Shown here in pieces: positions 6,962 to 16,201 of a stretch of 64,000 bases of DNA (within the stretch, counting starts at the first letter, position 1; each line of letters starts with the position of its first letter). The position numbers and the translations under genes were made by a program. The notes below the pieces were generated by a model that saw only the letters and a list, made by a program, of their open reading frames with translations, had not been told where the DNA came from and made no database searches. The stretch spans positions 186,001 to 250,000 of the IMG/VR virus record IMGVR_UViG_3300005826_000294; one strand, 5' to 3'. This stretch comes from a virus.

Positions 6962-8197
6962 TTAACTAGACATATTTCTTTCAATAATATCAATTACTTC
7001 TCTTAATGTTTCTGGGCTACTTGTAAGTTTTCCATCCTGAATGATGTTTGACTCTATAGGTTTTTTAATTTTTCCCATCCTATGTAATTGTTGAAGAGCC
7101 TTATTTAAATCAATTTCTAATGCTTCTAAATCTGTATAATTCTTTCCTAAAAATGTAAAAGAATTTAGTTTAGATTCTATATCTAGTCTGTTTAAAACAT
7201 TCTGTTCAATTCTTTTTGCGTTAAAAACATACTTTTTTGCTTCTTTAAATGATTCTTCCAAATCTTCAAATTTTTCATCAATTAATTTATAATCTTCAAA
7301 TCCAAAAAAATCTTTTGTTTCTCCCCACATTTTTGAGAAAAAACCAGAACGCTGTTGAATGTCTTCACGAATAGACATAATAAGAAGCTTAATACGATTA
7401 AAAACAGGATCTAATTCTGAAATTGTTTGAGCATATTTGTCTGAACCTTCCTTGGTACTTAAGTCCATTTGATTTAATTTCGGTAAAAACGAAGCAATTA
7501 ATTTTGCTGCAGCATTTGCAGATTTAGAACGATTACTTTTATCTATTAATGCTTCATATAAATCTACCATATCTGTTTTTAAATTTTCTTGTTTGCTTGT
7601 AAGGTTTTTCCCAAACATTTTAACTCCAGCAAAACCTCCAGATAATAATATAAGATTTTTCCCAAACATTTTAGCTCCAGATAATAATAAAGGAAGTAAA
7701 AACCAACCAGATTGTTTGTGTAGATGGCCCTTAGAAAAAGGGTAAGATATTTTCTTAATTGCTTCATCAACTCTACTTGCTTCTTTTATTTTTCCTTCAT
7801 CTTCTAAAGAATTAGCAAGTTTAACAAGTTCTGATATGATATTCGCATGAACACCAATAAGAGTACCATGTGGCATTTTAGTAGCAATTTCAATATCTTT
7901 TTCTTGTTGTTCTTTAATATTTTCTACCAAACTTCCATTGCCCATACTATGTACGGGAGTACTTTCTTTGGCCATCCACGCCTGCTCTGGGTGAGCTTTT
8001 TCTACAATATCTTTTGGTTCAGTTTTTAATCCATATTCTTCTGTGGGTTCATTACGAGTATATCCCTTTACGGGAGTTTCTTTTGTAGGATTGCCCACGC
8101 CTTCTTCATGTTTTAAATCAGAGTTTATAAGGCCCGACTTTTCTGCAACTTTAAGAAACTCTGACATAACTTCACTGCCATTCCATTCTCTACTCAT
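6962..8197 (-). CDS. Hypothetical membrane-associated virion-region protein with helical-hairpin module
   Basis: 411 aa. ATG at 8197 overlaps the previous stop by ATGA, with AAGGAGAGG upstream. Residues ~1-110 are polar and low complexity. A helical hairpin follows (ELVKLANSLEDEGKIKEASRVDEAIKKIS), the module shared with many proteins here. Next is a hydrophobic stretch (WFLLPLLLSGAKMFGKNLIL) in which a short segment is duplicated (GAKMFGKNL, then GVKMFGKNL; a near-perfect DNA direct repeat around 7605 and 7656). The remainder is predicted helical and charged. It may be a membrane or internal head protein; I do not recognise the family. Confidence 0.7.
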   Translation of the reverse strand: MSREWNGSEVMSEFLKVAEKSGLINSDLKHEEGVGNPTKETPVKGYTRNEPTEEYGLKTEPKDIVEKAHPEQAWMAKESTPVHSMGNGSLVENIKEQQEKDIEIATKMPHGTLIGVHANIISELVKLANSLEDEGKIKEASRVDEAIKKISYPFSKGHLHKQSGWFLLPLLLSGAKMFGKNLILLSGGFAGVKMFGKNLTSKQENLKTDMVDLYEALIDKSNRSKSANAAAKLIASFLPKLNQMDLSTKEGSDKYAQTISELDPVFNRIKLLIMSIREDIQQRSGFFSKMWGETKDFFGFEDYKLIDEKFEDLEESFKEAKKYVFNAKRIEQNVLNRLDIESKLNSFTFLGKNYTDLEALEIDLNKALQQLHRMGKIKKPIESNIIQDGKLTSSPETLREVIDIIERNMSS

Positions 8198-9297
8198 ATG
8201 CGTGCCTCTCCTTGTAAAAGTTTTCTTAATCTTTCTTCATCATTTGGTTTAACATTTGATTTAATATTTGGTTTCGGCATCTTTGATAAAGGTTTTTTAG
8301 GTTCAATTTTATCAATTTTAATTCCATCAACCTTTACACTTTTTAATAGAAATTTAGCTACTTGCTGAACATTTGGAGCAACAAATGACTCAAGATTATT
8401 TACAACTTCAATTGGTGCCCAGTTTAATTTTGCTATATATTTTTCTAATAATGACCAACCTGGAGCATTCTCTAAGGAAATAGGAAGTTTATCTGGATTT
8501 GCTAACCGTTGAGATCGCATAAACCCAACAGAAAAATTGGCAATTGTAGCATTTAAAAATGATATTAATGTATCTTTTACATTTTTATTAACATTATTGT
8601 AATGCTTCATATTCGGACCAATTGTAGGTTTAACAGGTTTATCTTCTTTATGCTCTGTACGATGTGTTTTCCATCCCATAAATCCTGCAACTCCAGCTCC
8701 AATCCCTAATGCTCCCATACCTTTAAGAAATATCCATATTAATTTCATAAGTAATCCAGATATTATTGTTCCTTTAGTAGAACTTTTCCAAAAACTCATA
8801 AATTTTGATATATTAGGCTTAGCAATCTTTATAATAGAATTCCCATATAAAGATACATAAAATGCTGAACGAATATCATTATCATTAAGATTTCCCTTTA
8901 TTTTCTTAATATCCGTAATTGTAGAAGAAAATACAGATTTAGTCCAAAATGATAGTTTTGATGGTAAATCCTGAAATGTTTTTAATATTGTATCAGTAAC
9001 AGATTGGGCTGCTCCCTCAGAATTAGATTGAGATAAATTCATTTCATCAATACTTGTAGATCCATTTCTTTTAAAATAATCATCAATAAGTTTACCGATA
9101 TATCCCGGACCAAATCCCATAAGTTCTGAGGCAGTAACCAACATACCTATAATCCAACCAAATTTAAAAGCATAACCAGTTCCTAATGTACTAAAAATAG
9201 TTTCAAATGGTCTATTTTTAAAATCAAATTGATCTTTGACTTGTTCTAATATTGAAGAAACATTAGCTTGTTTTATAATAAGGTCATCATATTTCAT
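8194..9297 (-). CDS. Hypothetical protein with hydrophobic segments
   Basis: 367 aa; ATG at 9297 in an ATGA overlap with the upstream stop, with AGGA upstream. Hydrophobic segments at roughly residues 44-66 (FKFGWIIGMLVTASELMGFG) and 185-212 (IISGLLMKLIWIFLKGMGAL, then GIGAGVAGFMG) could span a membrane. The C-terminus is basic and Pro-rich (KIEPKKPLSKMPKPNIKSN). It begins MKYDDLIIKQA, a short start like that of its neighbours. It is translationally coupled to the proteins on both sides, so the three may act together. No known family recognised. Confidence 0.65.
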   Translation of the reverse strand: MKYDDLIIKQANVSSILEQVKDQFDFKNRPFETIFSTLGTGYAFKFGWIIGMLVTASELMGFGPGYIGKLIDDYFKRNGSTSIDEMNLSQSNSEGAAQSVTDTILKTFQDLPSKLSFWTKSVFSSTITDIKKIKGNLNDNDIRSAFYVSLYGNSIIKIAKPNISKFMSFWKSSTKGTIISGLLMKLIWIFLKGMGALGIGAGVAGFMGWKTHRTEHKEDKPVKPTIGPNMKHYNNVNKNVKDTLISFLNATIANFSVGFMRSQRLANPDKLPISLENAPGWSLLEKYIAKLNWAPIEVVNNLESFVAPNVQQVAKFLLKSVKVDGIKIDKIEPKKPLSKMPKPNIKSNVKPNDEERLRKLLQGEARI

Positions 9298-12200
9298 TCT
9301 ATAATTCCTAATTGTTGTCCCATAGATAAAAGTGCTCTATTAAACATAGAAAGAAATTCCTCAAGATCTTTTAAGGTTCCAGGATCTTTACGCCTAAGGT
9401 TTCCAGAAACTTTATTAAGACCAGCTAAAATCTCAGCTACTCTTCTCCTAAGACGATTAAAATAAATTTTTCCTGCTTCTTCATATGTATTCGGAAGTTT
9501 TCTTGGACCACCTTTTTGACTTAATTGAGAATAAGCAAATGTCTTAAAATTATCGACAGTACTAAACCAAGTTCCACTCGGTAAATAGTTTATAGCCTGT
9601 TTTATATCATCAAGATTATCTAAAGTTTTTGGATAAAATAACCCTTTAATCCCAATATTTTTTGAGCCTGCTTGAAAATCAGTTCTTTTTTGATATGGCT
9701 CCTCTGTAACATTTGTTTCCCTACCTGAAATATTTTTTTCCATGCCTGGAACATTAGACTTTTGCCAAGGATAAGAAAAATGTTTCTCTTCAGTAAATGG
9801 ATCTAATAGTTCATTTTTCTGTCCAGATGGAGATTTTTTTTCCTGTAATAAATATTTTTGAAATTGATTGGTCAAATAATCAATTTGTTTTCTCCATTTT
9901 TGAACATATTCTGGAGCTTTCTTCACTATATTATATTCCTTATCATATGTATAGTCTAAAAGTTCCTTTAAATATTGTAAAGCACTACTGGGAGGAAAAG
10001 GTCTAGATCCTAATTTACCTTGCATATAATTTACAAATACTCTTGGATTTAATAAAGCTTCTAATGGAACATTAATTCCAGATTCAAGAGGAATAAAAGA
10101 AGTTCCTTCATTTTTTTTTCTTGAAGATATATAATTTATAATTTTAGAAGCATAAGATATTGAATTAGGTCTATCTCCATGTCTTTGACCTTTTGGATTA
10201 ACAATAGGTTTCATATGTTTTACTACAACAACAGGTGCTCCAGACAAAAAATTATTCCAAGCAATAGCAGTTTTTGGCCCCCAATATCCATCTATTGTTC
10301 CAGGATCAAAACCAGCACCTTTAAGGGCTTCTTGTAACTTTATAACATTTTCATCATTTTCTGGTTTTATATATTTTTTCTTCTGTTTTGAAACAGGAGT
10401 TGTTGTATTTTCTTTTGTAGTTTCTAAACTAAAACTAGGAGCACCATTACCAGCATTTTTAATAGAAGATGATTTAGTTATACTCTTTAATTTATTAAAA
10501 TAATCAGTTAATTCCTTAATGCTTTCATCATTAAGTTCAACATGATATGATTTATTAGGAGTACTTGTTACATTATATTTTCGTTCGTCTAACCATTTTG
10601 CTAATTTATCAACTATTTCATTTCCTTTTATTCTATCTCCTTTACCTAATTTTTCTGATATGATTTGATGATTTTTAGTAATAAAATTACCAAAATTATT
10701 TAAAATTTCTACATATTTGTTAATTCTATTTTTTTTAAATTTAATTCTTTCTTGTTTAAGTCTCTCTATAACATTCGTTGGTTTTTTAGATTCAGTTTCT
10801 GGTTTTATTAATTCTAACTTACCATTAAGTAATTTAATATATACTAATAATGATACATGATTGTCCTGATCAGATGAACCTAAAGCCTCATACATATTTA
10901 TTCCAATAGTTTTTGTTATTATATAAACAATGGCTTTTTTTAATAAAGCAACATAATTAGGTTTATTTAATGCAGTTTTAAAAAAACTTAAAGCAGTAGA
11001 ATAAATATGTTTAAGTTTTTGTCCCTCAGTATTATTTTCAAACAAATCTCTATCAATTACCTCTTTAAGTTTATTAATTATATCATTAGTTTTATTATAT
11101 ATATGTTGTGGTATAACATTTGGACTTGCCATTTTAATAGAATCGTATTCTACGGTCTTAGTCGAGACTTTCAAATCTTTGGAGTTAGCCGTCTCGGGAA
11201 CTATACTCCTATTTCCGAAAGGGAGCAACTCCGCGATTGTTTTATCAACAATCTGAGCTGCCTTTACATTTCCCTCATTCTCTAACTTATTGGCTGTAGC
11301 AATTAATTTTCCAATTACTTCAGCGACTTTACCTGTAGGAGCCTTTGTTGCTTTATCAACAACTTTCTTGTGCTCTTCTACAATAGTTTCAACCTTTCCA
11401 CCTTCATCAGAGGCAGGAGCCAATGTTGGACCACCACCAGGATGTGCCTGATTAATTAAATCATCACCAGTTTCTCCAGTAATATCATATAATTTTCCCG
11501 CAGCCTCGGAATATAATTTTGTTTGCCTATCAACAGCAATAGCGGCCTTTTCATTTCCTAACTTATCTAAATCATTAGCAAGAGAAATAAGCTCATTTAC
11601 AACAGAAGCAGTAACATCATCGGCTTTTGCCCAATCGGGAATTTTAAGATCCATAGAAGGCTCTCTGGTTTCTTTTTGTTCTCTAATTTGTTTAAGAGCA
11701 TTCATATATTGACTTCTATCTTTAATAGGACCACGAAGACCTTCACGTCTTAATTGTCTCATAACTGCTAAATGTTCACCTTCAGTTACTCCCTCAGGAA
11801 TACCTTTTACTTTATACTTGGTTTTCCAGTTTGGAGAAACAACAATATCACCAGGTTGTTGGCCAGGAATTTTATTTAAGGTACGATTTATTGTATCTTC
11901 AGTCATTTTATTAACATCAACATTTATAGGTTGATCAAGTTTAGGCATAGATTCAGCCCAATCAGCATAAGGATCCTTTGCATCATTGCTCATCATTTCA
12001 ACATTTCTTTTTCCTTCTGGATGCGTTTTCCATAAATCCATATTAGGACCTTTATCTTTCATCTCTGGTTCCTTTGTTAAAATTTTTTCTAAAGTTTTCA
12101 AACCATCTTCCCAAAGAGAAGCACTTCCCTCTGGAGCATGAATTTTACTTCTAACATCACTAATTTGTGGAATAAATTTTGAATAAGAATTTACAAAGTT

Positions 12201-12458
12201 ATCATCCATTAATACATTTCGTATAGCATCTAATGCGTTTTTTGAATTTGTTCCAAAAATTCCATCAACTTCTATAGGAACAAGAAGATCCAAAACAGGA
12301 TTAAATGATTTTAGATATTCTCCAACACGATTAATTAATTTTTGAATACTTTCAGCAAGAGTTCCTTTAAACATGGCTTCCTTTAGGGTCCACCCCTTTT
12401 CTTTGGCTATTTTATAAAATTCATCCATCCAAGATCCACCAAGATTAATATTTCGCAT
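9294..12458 (-). CDS. Large virion-region protein with two peptidoglycan-binding domains
   Basis: 1054 aa; ATG at 12458 behind GGAGG, starting right after the previous stop. Two PG_binding_1-like domains are visible, one near residues 30-85 (VDGIFGTNSKNALDAI) and one near 720-760 (LQEALKGAGFDPGTIDGYWG then PKTAIAWNNFL). Between them lie two copies of the helical-hairpin module (ELISLANDLDKLGNEKAAIA and KLIATANKLENEGNVKAAQI) and a long helical region. The role is probably cell-wall contact or a head-internal protein delivered at entry. No catalytic wall-hydrolase motif was seen. Translationally coupled to the membrane-segment protein downstream. Confidence 0.7.
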   Translation of the reverse strand: MRNINLGGSWMDEFYKIAKEKGWTLKEAMFKGTLAESIQKLINRVGEYLKSFNPVLDLLVPIEVDGIFGTNSKNALDAIRNVLMDDNFVNSYSKFIPQISDVRSKIHAPEGSASLWEDGLKTLEKILTKEPEMKDKGPNMDLWKTHPEGKRNVEMMSNDAKDPYADWAESMPKLDQPINVDVNKMTEDTINRTLNKIPGQQPGDIVVSPNWKTKYKVKGIPEGVTEGEHLAVMRQLRREGLRGPIKDRSQYMNALKQIREQKETREPSMDLKIPDWAKADDVTASVVNELISLANDLDKLGNEKAAIAVDRQTKLYSEAAGKLYDITGETGDDLINQAHPGGGPTLAPASDEGGKVETIVEEHKKVVDKATKAPTGKVAEVIGKLIATANKLENEGNVKAAQIVDKTIAELLPFGNRSIVPETANSKDLKVSTKTVEYDSIKMASPNVIPQHIYNKTNDIINKLKEVIDRDLFENNTEGQKLKHIYSTALSFFKTALNKPNYVALLKKAIVYIITKTIGINMYEALGSSDQDNHVSLLVYIKLLNGKLELIKPETESKKPTNVIERLKQERIKFKKNRINKYVEILNNFGNFITKNHQIISEKLGKGDRIKGNEIVDKLAKWLDERKYNVTSTPNKSYHVELNDESIKELTDYFNKLKSITKSSSIKNAGNGAPSFSLETTKENTTTPVSKQKKKYIKPENDENVIKLQEALKGAGFDPGTIDGYWGPKTAIAWNNFLSGAPVVVVKHMKPIVNPKGQRHGDRPNSISYASKIINYISSRKKNEGTSFIPLESGINVPLEALLNPRVFVNYMQGKLGSRPFPPSSALQYLKELLDYTYDKEYNIVKKAPEYVQKWRKQIDYLTNQFQKYLLQEKKSPSGQKNELLDPFTEEKHFSYPWQKSNVPGMEKNISGRETNVTEEPYQKRTDFQAGSKNIGIKGLFYPKTLDNLDDIKQAINYLPSGTWFSTVDNFKTFAYSQLSQKGGPRKLPNTYEEAGKIYFNRLRRRVAEILAGLNKVSGNLRRKDPGTLKDLEEFLSMFNRALLSMGQQLGIIE

Positions 12459-12818
12459 TTATTTTACCTCCAGCAATAAAGCTTTAAGTTCCTGTATTGT
12501 TCTCTCTACCCTATATGCGGCTTTAATATTAGATAAATCTGCTAATTGTTCAGCTATTTTTTCTAAACCATAAATAAGTCTATTATTATTAGCAACTATC
12601 ATTTCTTTTTCAAAAGAATTATCAAGCAATTCATCGGCCGCATCGACAAGTTTCTTTTCATCACTCCAATCCTCCTCTTCCCACTTATTTTCATCTGTGG
12701 TAATAGGTTGATATGCCTCTGCTGAAGGATTTAAAACGTCATCAGCAAATTTTTCAAGTTCTTGCATAACTTCGCTCTTTTCCCATATAGCTCGATCTTC
12801 TCTTGAAAAAGTCATCAT
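12459..12818 (-). CDS. Small acidic protein ending in the helical-hairpin module
   Basis: 119 aa. ATG ATG at 12818/12815 behind TGGAGG; the second ATG has the better spacing. The protein is acidic and mostly helical, and its C-terminal 50 residues form the shared hairpin (GLEKIAEQLADLSNIKAAYR then VERTIQELKALL). An HNH endonuclease gene was inserted directly upstream and its TGA overlaps this start. Function unknown; probably a minor virion or scaffold-associated protein. Confidence 0.65.
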   Translation of the reverse strand: MMTFSREDRAIWEKSEVMQELEKFADDVLNPSAEAYQPITTDENKWEEEDWSDEKKLVDAADELLDNSFEKEMIVANNNRLIYGLEKIAEQLADLSNIKAAYRVERTIQELKALLLEVK

Positions 12819-13966
12819 GCCTCCAGTAAATTCTCAAATTTATCTATATATTTATATTCAATTCCAAATGTTTTCTTATGACATTTTATACATAAACATA
12901 TTCCATTATTTATATCATATTTCTCATCTTTATTACAATCTCTAAAAGGCTTTATATGATGTGCTTGTAGCTTAATTCCTGTATTGTCAATAAATCCGCA
13001 CTCTTTACAACAAAACCTATCTCTTTTTAATATCTTTGTTCTCCAAATACCTTTTTTATCTAATGCTTCAGGTAAAGAAAACTTAATATTAAAACATCTC
13101 TTAAAAGTATTTTCATCTTTTTTTAACTTTAAACATTTAGATTTATTAACTATTTGTTTTCTAGTTTTATTAGGAAATAATATTTCTAATTCATCTATAG
13201 TATTGGAACTATAATTATGTTTTAATAATGATATTTCTTTATTACTCCAAAGCAAACTTTGTTTCTTTAATCCAAGTTTTTTAGCCATTCTTCTTATTTG
13301 CCTTCTACTTCTATCAGGCAAATTTTTCATTAAAAAAATATAATGTTTATTACTATAATTATTCTTTAAAAAAATAATTTCTTTATTAGTCCAATTATTC
13401 CTTTTATTTCCAAATAATTTGTTTCTTTTGGTTTTTATAGCACAAACACTTCTATTTAACTTTTTAGAAATCTCTTTATCGGTGTATCCTTTTTTCAACA
13501 AATTCTGCAATAAGTTAATTTCATTTTCTTTCCAATTTCCCTTAGAAAATTTATAAATTTTTATTCTTTCTTTTATTGTTTTCTTTGTTCTTCCAAGATA
13601 CTTAGATATTTCATCAATAGAAATGTTTTTGTTATAAAGATGTTTTAATAATAATATTTCTCTATTTTCCCATTTTTTTAATTTCTTTAATCCTAATTGC
13701 TTTGCCTTAATTCTAATAGATGTAATACTACGATTTAAAATTGAAGATATTTCATTTCCAGTCATAGATAAATAATTTTTAACAAGAAAATCAATTTCTT
13801 CTTTATTCCATCTAGAGGATTTTGCTCTATTAGATAAATCATTATTTATTATTAGATTTAGTTCTTTAGCAATATTATAAAGTTTATATATTGAAATATT
13901 TAAATTATTTGATAATTCTTTTCTAGACATACTATTCCAATTAGACTTTATATAATCTATAACCAT
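12815..13966 (-). CDS. HNH homing endonuclease with repeated Myb/SANT-like DNA-binding helices
   Basis: 383 aa, ATG at 13966 overlapping the upstream stop by 10 nt. The N-terminal ~270 residues repeat a W-x-xx-EI-x-LL-K-x-xY pattern about every 45 residues (SSRWNKEEIDFLVKNYLS, KWENREILLLKHLYN, NWKENEINLLQNLL, NNWTNKEIIFLKNNYS, LLWSNKEISLLKHNYS), giving a tandem HTH array. The C-terminus is an HNH nuclease with zinc ligands: FCCKECGF, LQAHHIKPFRDC, NNGICLCIKCHK. It fits between two coupled virion genes without breaking either, as expected for a mobile endonuclease. Confidence 0.88.
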   Translation of the reverse strand: MVIDYIKSNWNSMSRKELSNNLNISIYKLYNIAKELNLIINNDLSNRAKSSRWNKEEIDFLVKNYLSMTGNEISSILNRSITSIRIKAKQLGLKKLKKWENREILLLKHLYNKNISIDEISKYLGRTKKTIKERIKIYKFSKGNWKENEINLLQNLLKKGYTDKEISKKLNRSVCAIKTKRNKLFGNKRNNWTNKEIIFLKNNYSNKHYIFLMKNLPDRSRRQIRRMAKKLGLKKQSLLWSNKEISLLKHNYSSNTIDELEILFPNKTRKQIVNKSKCLKLKKDENTFKRCFNIKFSLPEALDKKGIWRTKILKRDRFCCKECGFIDNTGIKLQAHHIKPFRDCNKDEKYDINNGICLCIKCHKKTFGIEYKYIDKFENLLEA

Positions 13967-14649
13967 AAAAACTCAATAGAACCATCTAAAGCACTAGGAG
14001 GTCCTACTACCATAGCAATTCCTGGATGGTTTTCCGTTAGTTGTCTAGTAGTAAGTTTCCCTTCTTCATTAACAAAAAGTGTAGCATTTAACGGGTACCT
14101 CTGTAAGGGATCAAACTGATCTGTAGAAAAAATACCTCTTTGAAACCATATCGTAACTCTATTGCTACCTATAGTCGTATCATCACCTGGTAAATTAGGA
14201 ACTTGATAAACATAATTAATAATAGTTTTTACACTATCATATTGTCCATCACTATTTTCATCCCAGTTTAATTTGCTTCCAGCAGGAAGAGTAACAATTC
14301 CATTTATTGGATTAAGAATTAAACCTTCATAATCAGCAATAAAACTTGAAGGCATAAGCCCAGCATTATTTAGTTCTTGTTTAGCATCTTCACCAGTATA
14401 AAAATTATAACCATCTGTCTGAATATCTACACCACGAATAATAACTATTTCATTATAAATTGTTTGTGTAAATGAATGGGTACGAATATCATCAATTATT
14501 CCAATTGGAGCTTTCCCGTCTGAAAGTCCAACAACAATATCTTGTCCTATTAATTTCATCTGACCTATCTGACCAGGTTGAAACGTAGATGAAATATCAA
14601 CGGGATAGGAAATTGGAAGGCCATTACCAGACTGGATAATCTTAAGCAT
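13957..14649 (-). CDS. Beta-rich virion protein, possible head fibre/decoration
   Basis: 230 aa; ATG at 14649 behind AAGGAGTAAAA. It begins MLKIIQSGNGLPISYPVDIS and is predominantly beta-like with many Gly and Pro turns. LNWDENSDGQYDSV resembles a Ca-binding DxNxDGxxD loop. It has no transmembrane or coiled segments. The shape and position in the head operon suggest an exposed head fibre or decoration protein; this is inference. The reading frame ends inside the inserted HNH gene's start (10-nt overlap). Confidence 0.55.
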   Translation of the reverse strand: MLKIIQSGNGLPISYPVDISSTFQPGQIGQMKLIGQDIVVGLSDGKAPIGIIDDIRTHSFTQTIYNEIVIIRGVDIQTDGYNFYTGEDAKQELNNAGLMPSSFIADYEGLILNPINGIVTLPAGSKLNWDENSDGQYDSVKTIINYVYQVPNLPGDDTTIGSNRVTIWFQRGIFSTDQFDPLQRYPLNATLFVNEEGKLTTRQLTENHPGIAMVVGPPSALDGSIEFLWL

Positions 14650-14658
14650 TTTTACTCC

Positions 14659-14862
14659 TTATTTATTAGGGCTTTTTGTCTTACCATAACGCTTATAAAT
14701 CTGAACACGTTTTTTATCACTTAATTCATTATCCCAAATATCCCCAACAATCTTATTAACTCTTTTCATAGAATAATCTGGGTTTTTCTTTTTTACTTCT
14801 TCTTTCATCTCATCAAACCATCCCTTTGGAGCTTTATGCTCAGCACCTACAGGACTTTTCTC
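14659..14862 (-). CDS. -1 frameshift extension (67 aa) of the upstream protein
   Basis: This frame has no usable start at its beginning. It opens right after an A10 run (14872-14863) in which the upstream gene reads ...CAA AAA AAA AAG AGA. The heptamer A AAA AAG is the dnaX-type slippery sequence. A -1 slip continues as EKSPVGAEHKAPKGWFDEMK and closes at TAA 14661-14659, adding 67 residues with a compact W/P/Y-bearing domain (GWFDEMKEEVKKKNPDYSMK then RVNKIVGDIWDNELSD). An internal ATG at 14808 could give a 49-aa product but has no good ribosome-binding site. Transcript slippage (A11) or a sequencing error would have the same effect. Confidence 0.6.
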   Translation of the reverse strand, partial: EKSPVGAEHKAPKGWFDEMKEEVKKKNPDYSMKRVNKIVGDIWDNELSDKKRVQIYKRYGKTKSPNK

Positions 14863-15557
14863 TTTTTTTTTTGAGCTAATTTTGTTAAAGCTTCATCAAT
14901 TAAATTAGCAATATCATTAAAACCTTTTCCATCAAGGATATCAGCTACTTTAACTAAATGATTCATAGCAAAATCGGCAGCAACCATAGACTTTGCATCC
15001 CATGCCATCTCTACGGGCTCTTCATCTTCATCCTTCTTTAATTGACCACAAAGAGCACAAGAATCATCAGCAGGAACTACGGTTCCAGGCATCCCGTGAC
15101 CTTTTAGTTCATTAAACTTAGAATTGGCAGCTTCTTCAGCAGATTCGGCCTGGGCATCAGACATTCCAGGTTTATATGTATTTAATAATTCCATTACTTG
15201 ATTAGCATCTTCAGCTCTCGACAATAAATCCATAAATTGAGAATATGGAGTCTGATCTGAAGCATCATTAGTCATAGGAATAGTAGTCCCTGGACCACCC
15301 TTTGCAGATTCTCTTATTCTTACAGCTTCTTCAATAGTTCCGGGAAAAGAATTTTCCTCAGCTTCTAATTTTGCTTGATATTTATTCCAAAACTCATCAG
15401 CTTTTCTTGGATTTGTTTCAATAACTCTTTTAAACTCAACTAATACAGGACCACCTGCTTTTTTATCAAAAGCCTGTTTTACAAAATCTGCTCCAAGAGC
15501 ATTAGCCATGGCTTCAGCAATTTCGTTTGCGTTTTCAATCTTAAGACTGGTAGACAT
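14847..15557 (-). CDS. Virion-region protein with CxxC pair and helical-hairpin module, frameshift donor
   Basis: 236 aa in the zero frame; ATG at 15557 behind AGGAGG. It is acidic and helical, with short Gly/Pro patches of the kind PGTTIPM and PGTVVPADDS, a CALCGQ pair, and at the end the shared hairpin HLVKVADILDGKGFNDIANL then IDEALTKLAQ. The zero-frame tail is KKKRKVL after an A10 run. A -1 slip on A AAA AAG would replace the last four residues with a 67-aa domain, giving 299 aa in all. Function unknown; likely a head or scaffold-associated protein by context. Confidence 0.72.
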   Translation of the reverse strand: MSTSLKIENANEIAEAMANALGADFVKQAFDKKAGGPVLVEFKRVIETNPRKADEFWNKYQAKLEAEENSFPGTIEEAVRIRESAKGGPGTTIPMTNDASDQTPYSQFMDLLSRAEDANQVMELLNTYKPGMSDAQAESAEEAANSKFNELKGHGMPGTVVPADDSCALCGQLKKDEDEEPVEMAWDAKSMVAADFAMNHLVKVADILDGKGFNDIANLIDEALTKLAQKKKRKVL

Positions 15558-15574
15558 TTATGCCTCCTATTTGT

Positions 15575-15964
15575 TTATTTGCAATCTTTACAATCTGTTA
15601 ATGTAGCAAATTTTTGAAGAGTTTTATCTAAAATATTGGCAACTTCTACAAAACCTTTTTGATCAAGATCATCGGCAATTTTTGCTATACATTGTATGGC
15701 GAATTCAATTCCAGCTGTTTTATCATCAGCTTGAGAACCACATTTTGATTTAACTACATAATCATAAATTTTCTTTTTCTGGAAATCTTCGACAGGAACC
15801 CTAGCAGCAGAAGGATCATGATTTTTTAATGTTTCACAATCTAATGTATCTAAAAAATTTTTATACTCATCTAAAGAAATATATGTAATTTTAGCAGTCT
15901 TTTCAAGACTTTTTTCCATATCATAAAGAAGTCCATCATAATTTTTAGAATATGTATTAACCAT
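15575..15964 (-). CDS. Small protein ending in the helical-hairpin module
   Basis: 129 aa; ATG at 15964 overlaps the upstream stop by 8 nt (ATGGTTAA). The N-terminal half is mixed. The C-terminal half is a clean example of the shared hairpin (QCIAKIADDLDQKGFVEVAN then ILDKTLQKFA) followed by TDCKDCK, a Cys pair that could bind metal or form a disulphide. It sits directly upstream of another hairpin protein, also with Cys pairs. Function unknown. Confidence 0.65.
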   Translation of the reverse strand: MVNTYSKNYDGLLYDMEKSLEKTAKITYISLDEYKNFLDTLDCETLKNHDPSAARVPVEDFQKKKIYDYVVKSKCGSQADDKTAGIEFAIQCIAKIADDLDQKGFVEVANILDKTLQKFATLTDCKDCK

Positions 15965-16136
15965 CAGTTTTATCCGCCTTTTTTCTACTATTAATTATCA
16001 TAGTTTTTCTTTTGGGTCGCCCAGGAGACCATATTTTATCATAATAGTCAAAATATCCTTCAATCTCTTCTGGTAATAACCCAAAATCTTTCAAAGATAT
16101 TGCATCTAACGCTCTTTCTTTTTTTGTAAATCTCAT
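15957..16136 (-). CDS. Small basic hypothetical protein
   Basis: About 59 aa from ATG 16136 (MRFTKKERALDAISLKDFGL), chosen because AGGA lies seven bases upstream; the ATG at 16148 has no ribosome-binding site. The protein is basic and Tyr-rich, with IEGYFDYYDKIWSPGRPKRK. It follows a strong hairpin and is coupled by overlap to the next gene. No family recognised. Confidence 0.5.
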   Translation of the reverse strand: MRFTKKERALDAISLKDFGLLPEEIEGYFDYYDKIWSPGRPKRKTMIINSRKKADKTDG

Positions 16137-16164
16137 ATCAGTCCTCATTTTTTTATAAGGAAAT

Positions 16165-16194
16165 AACCTTGGGAGTTTTTACACTCCCAAGGTT
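16165..16194 (-). terminator. Strong hairpin after the scaffold gene
   Basis: A perfect 12-bp stem (AACCTTGGGAGT pairing with ACTCCCAAGGTT) with a six-base loop, starting eight bases past the scaffold stop codon. On the minus strand it is followed by ATTTCCTTAT rather than a clean T-run, so it may be a weak terminator or an mRNA 3'-end stabiliser that sets scaffold apart from the genes below. Confidence 0.6.
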
Positions 16195-16201
16195 TTAGAT
16201 A

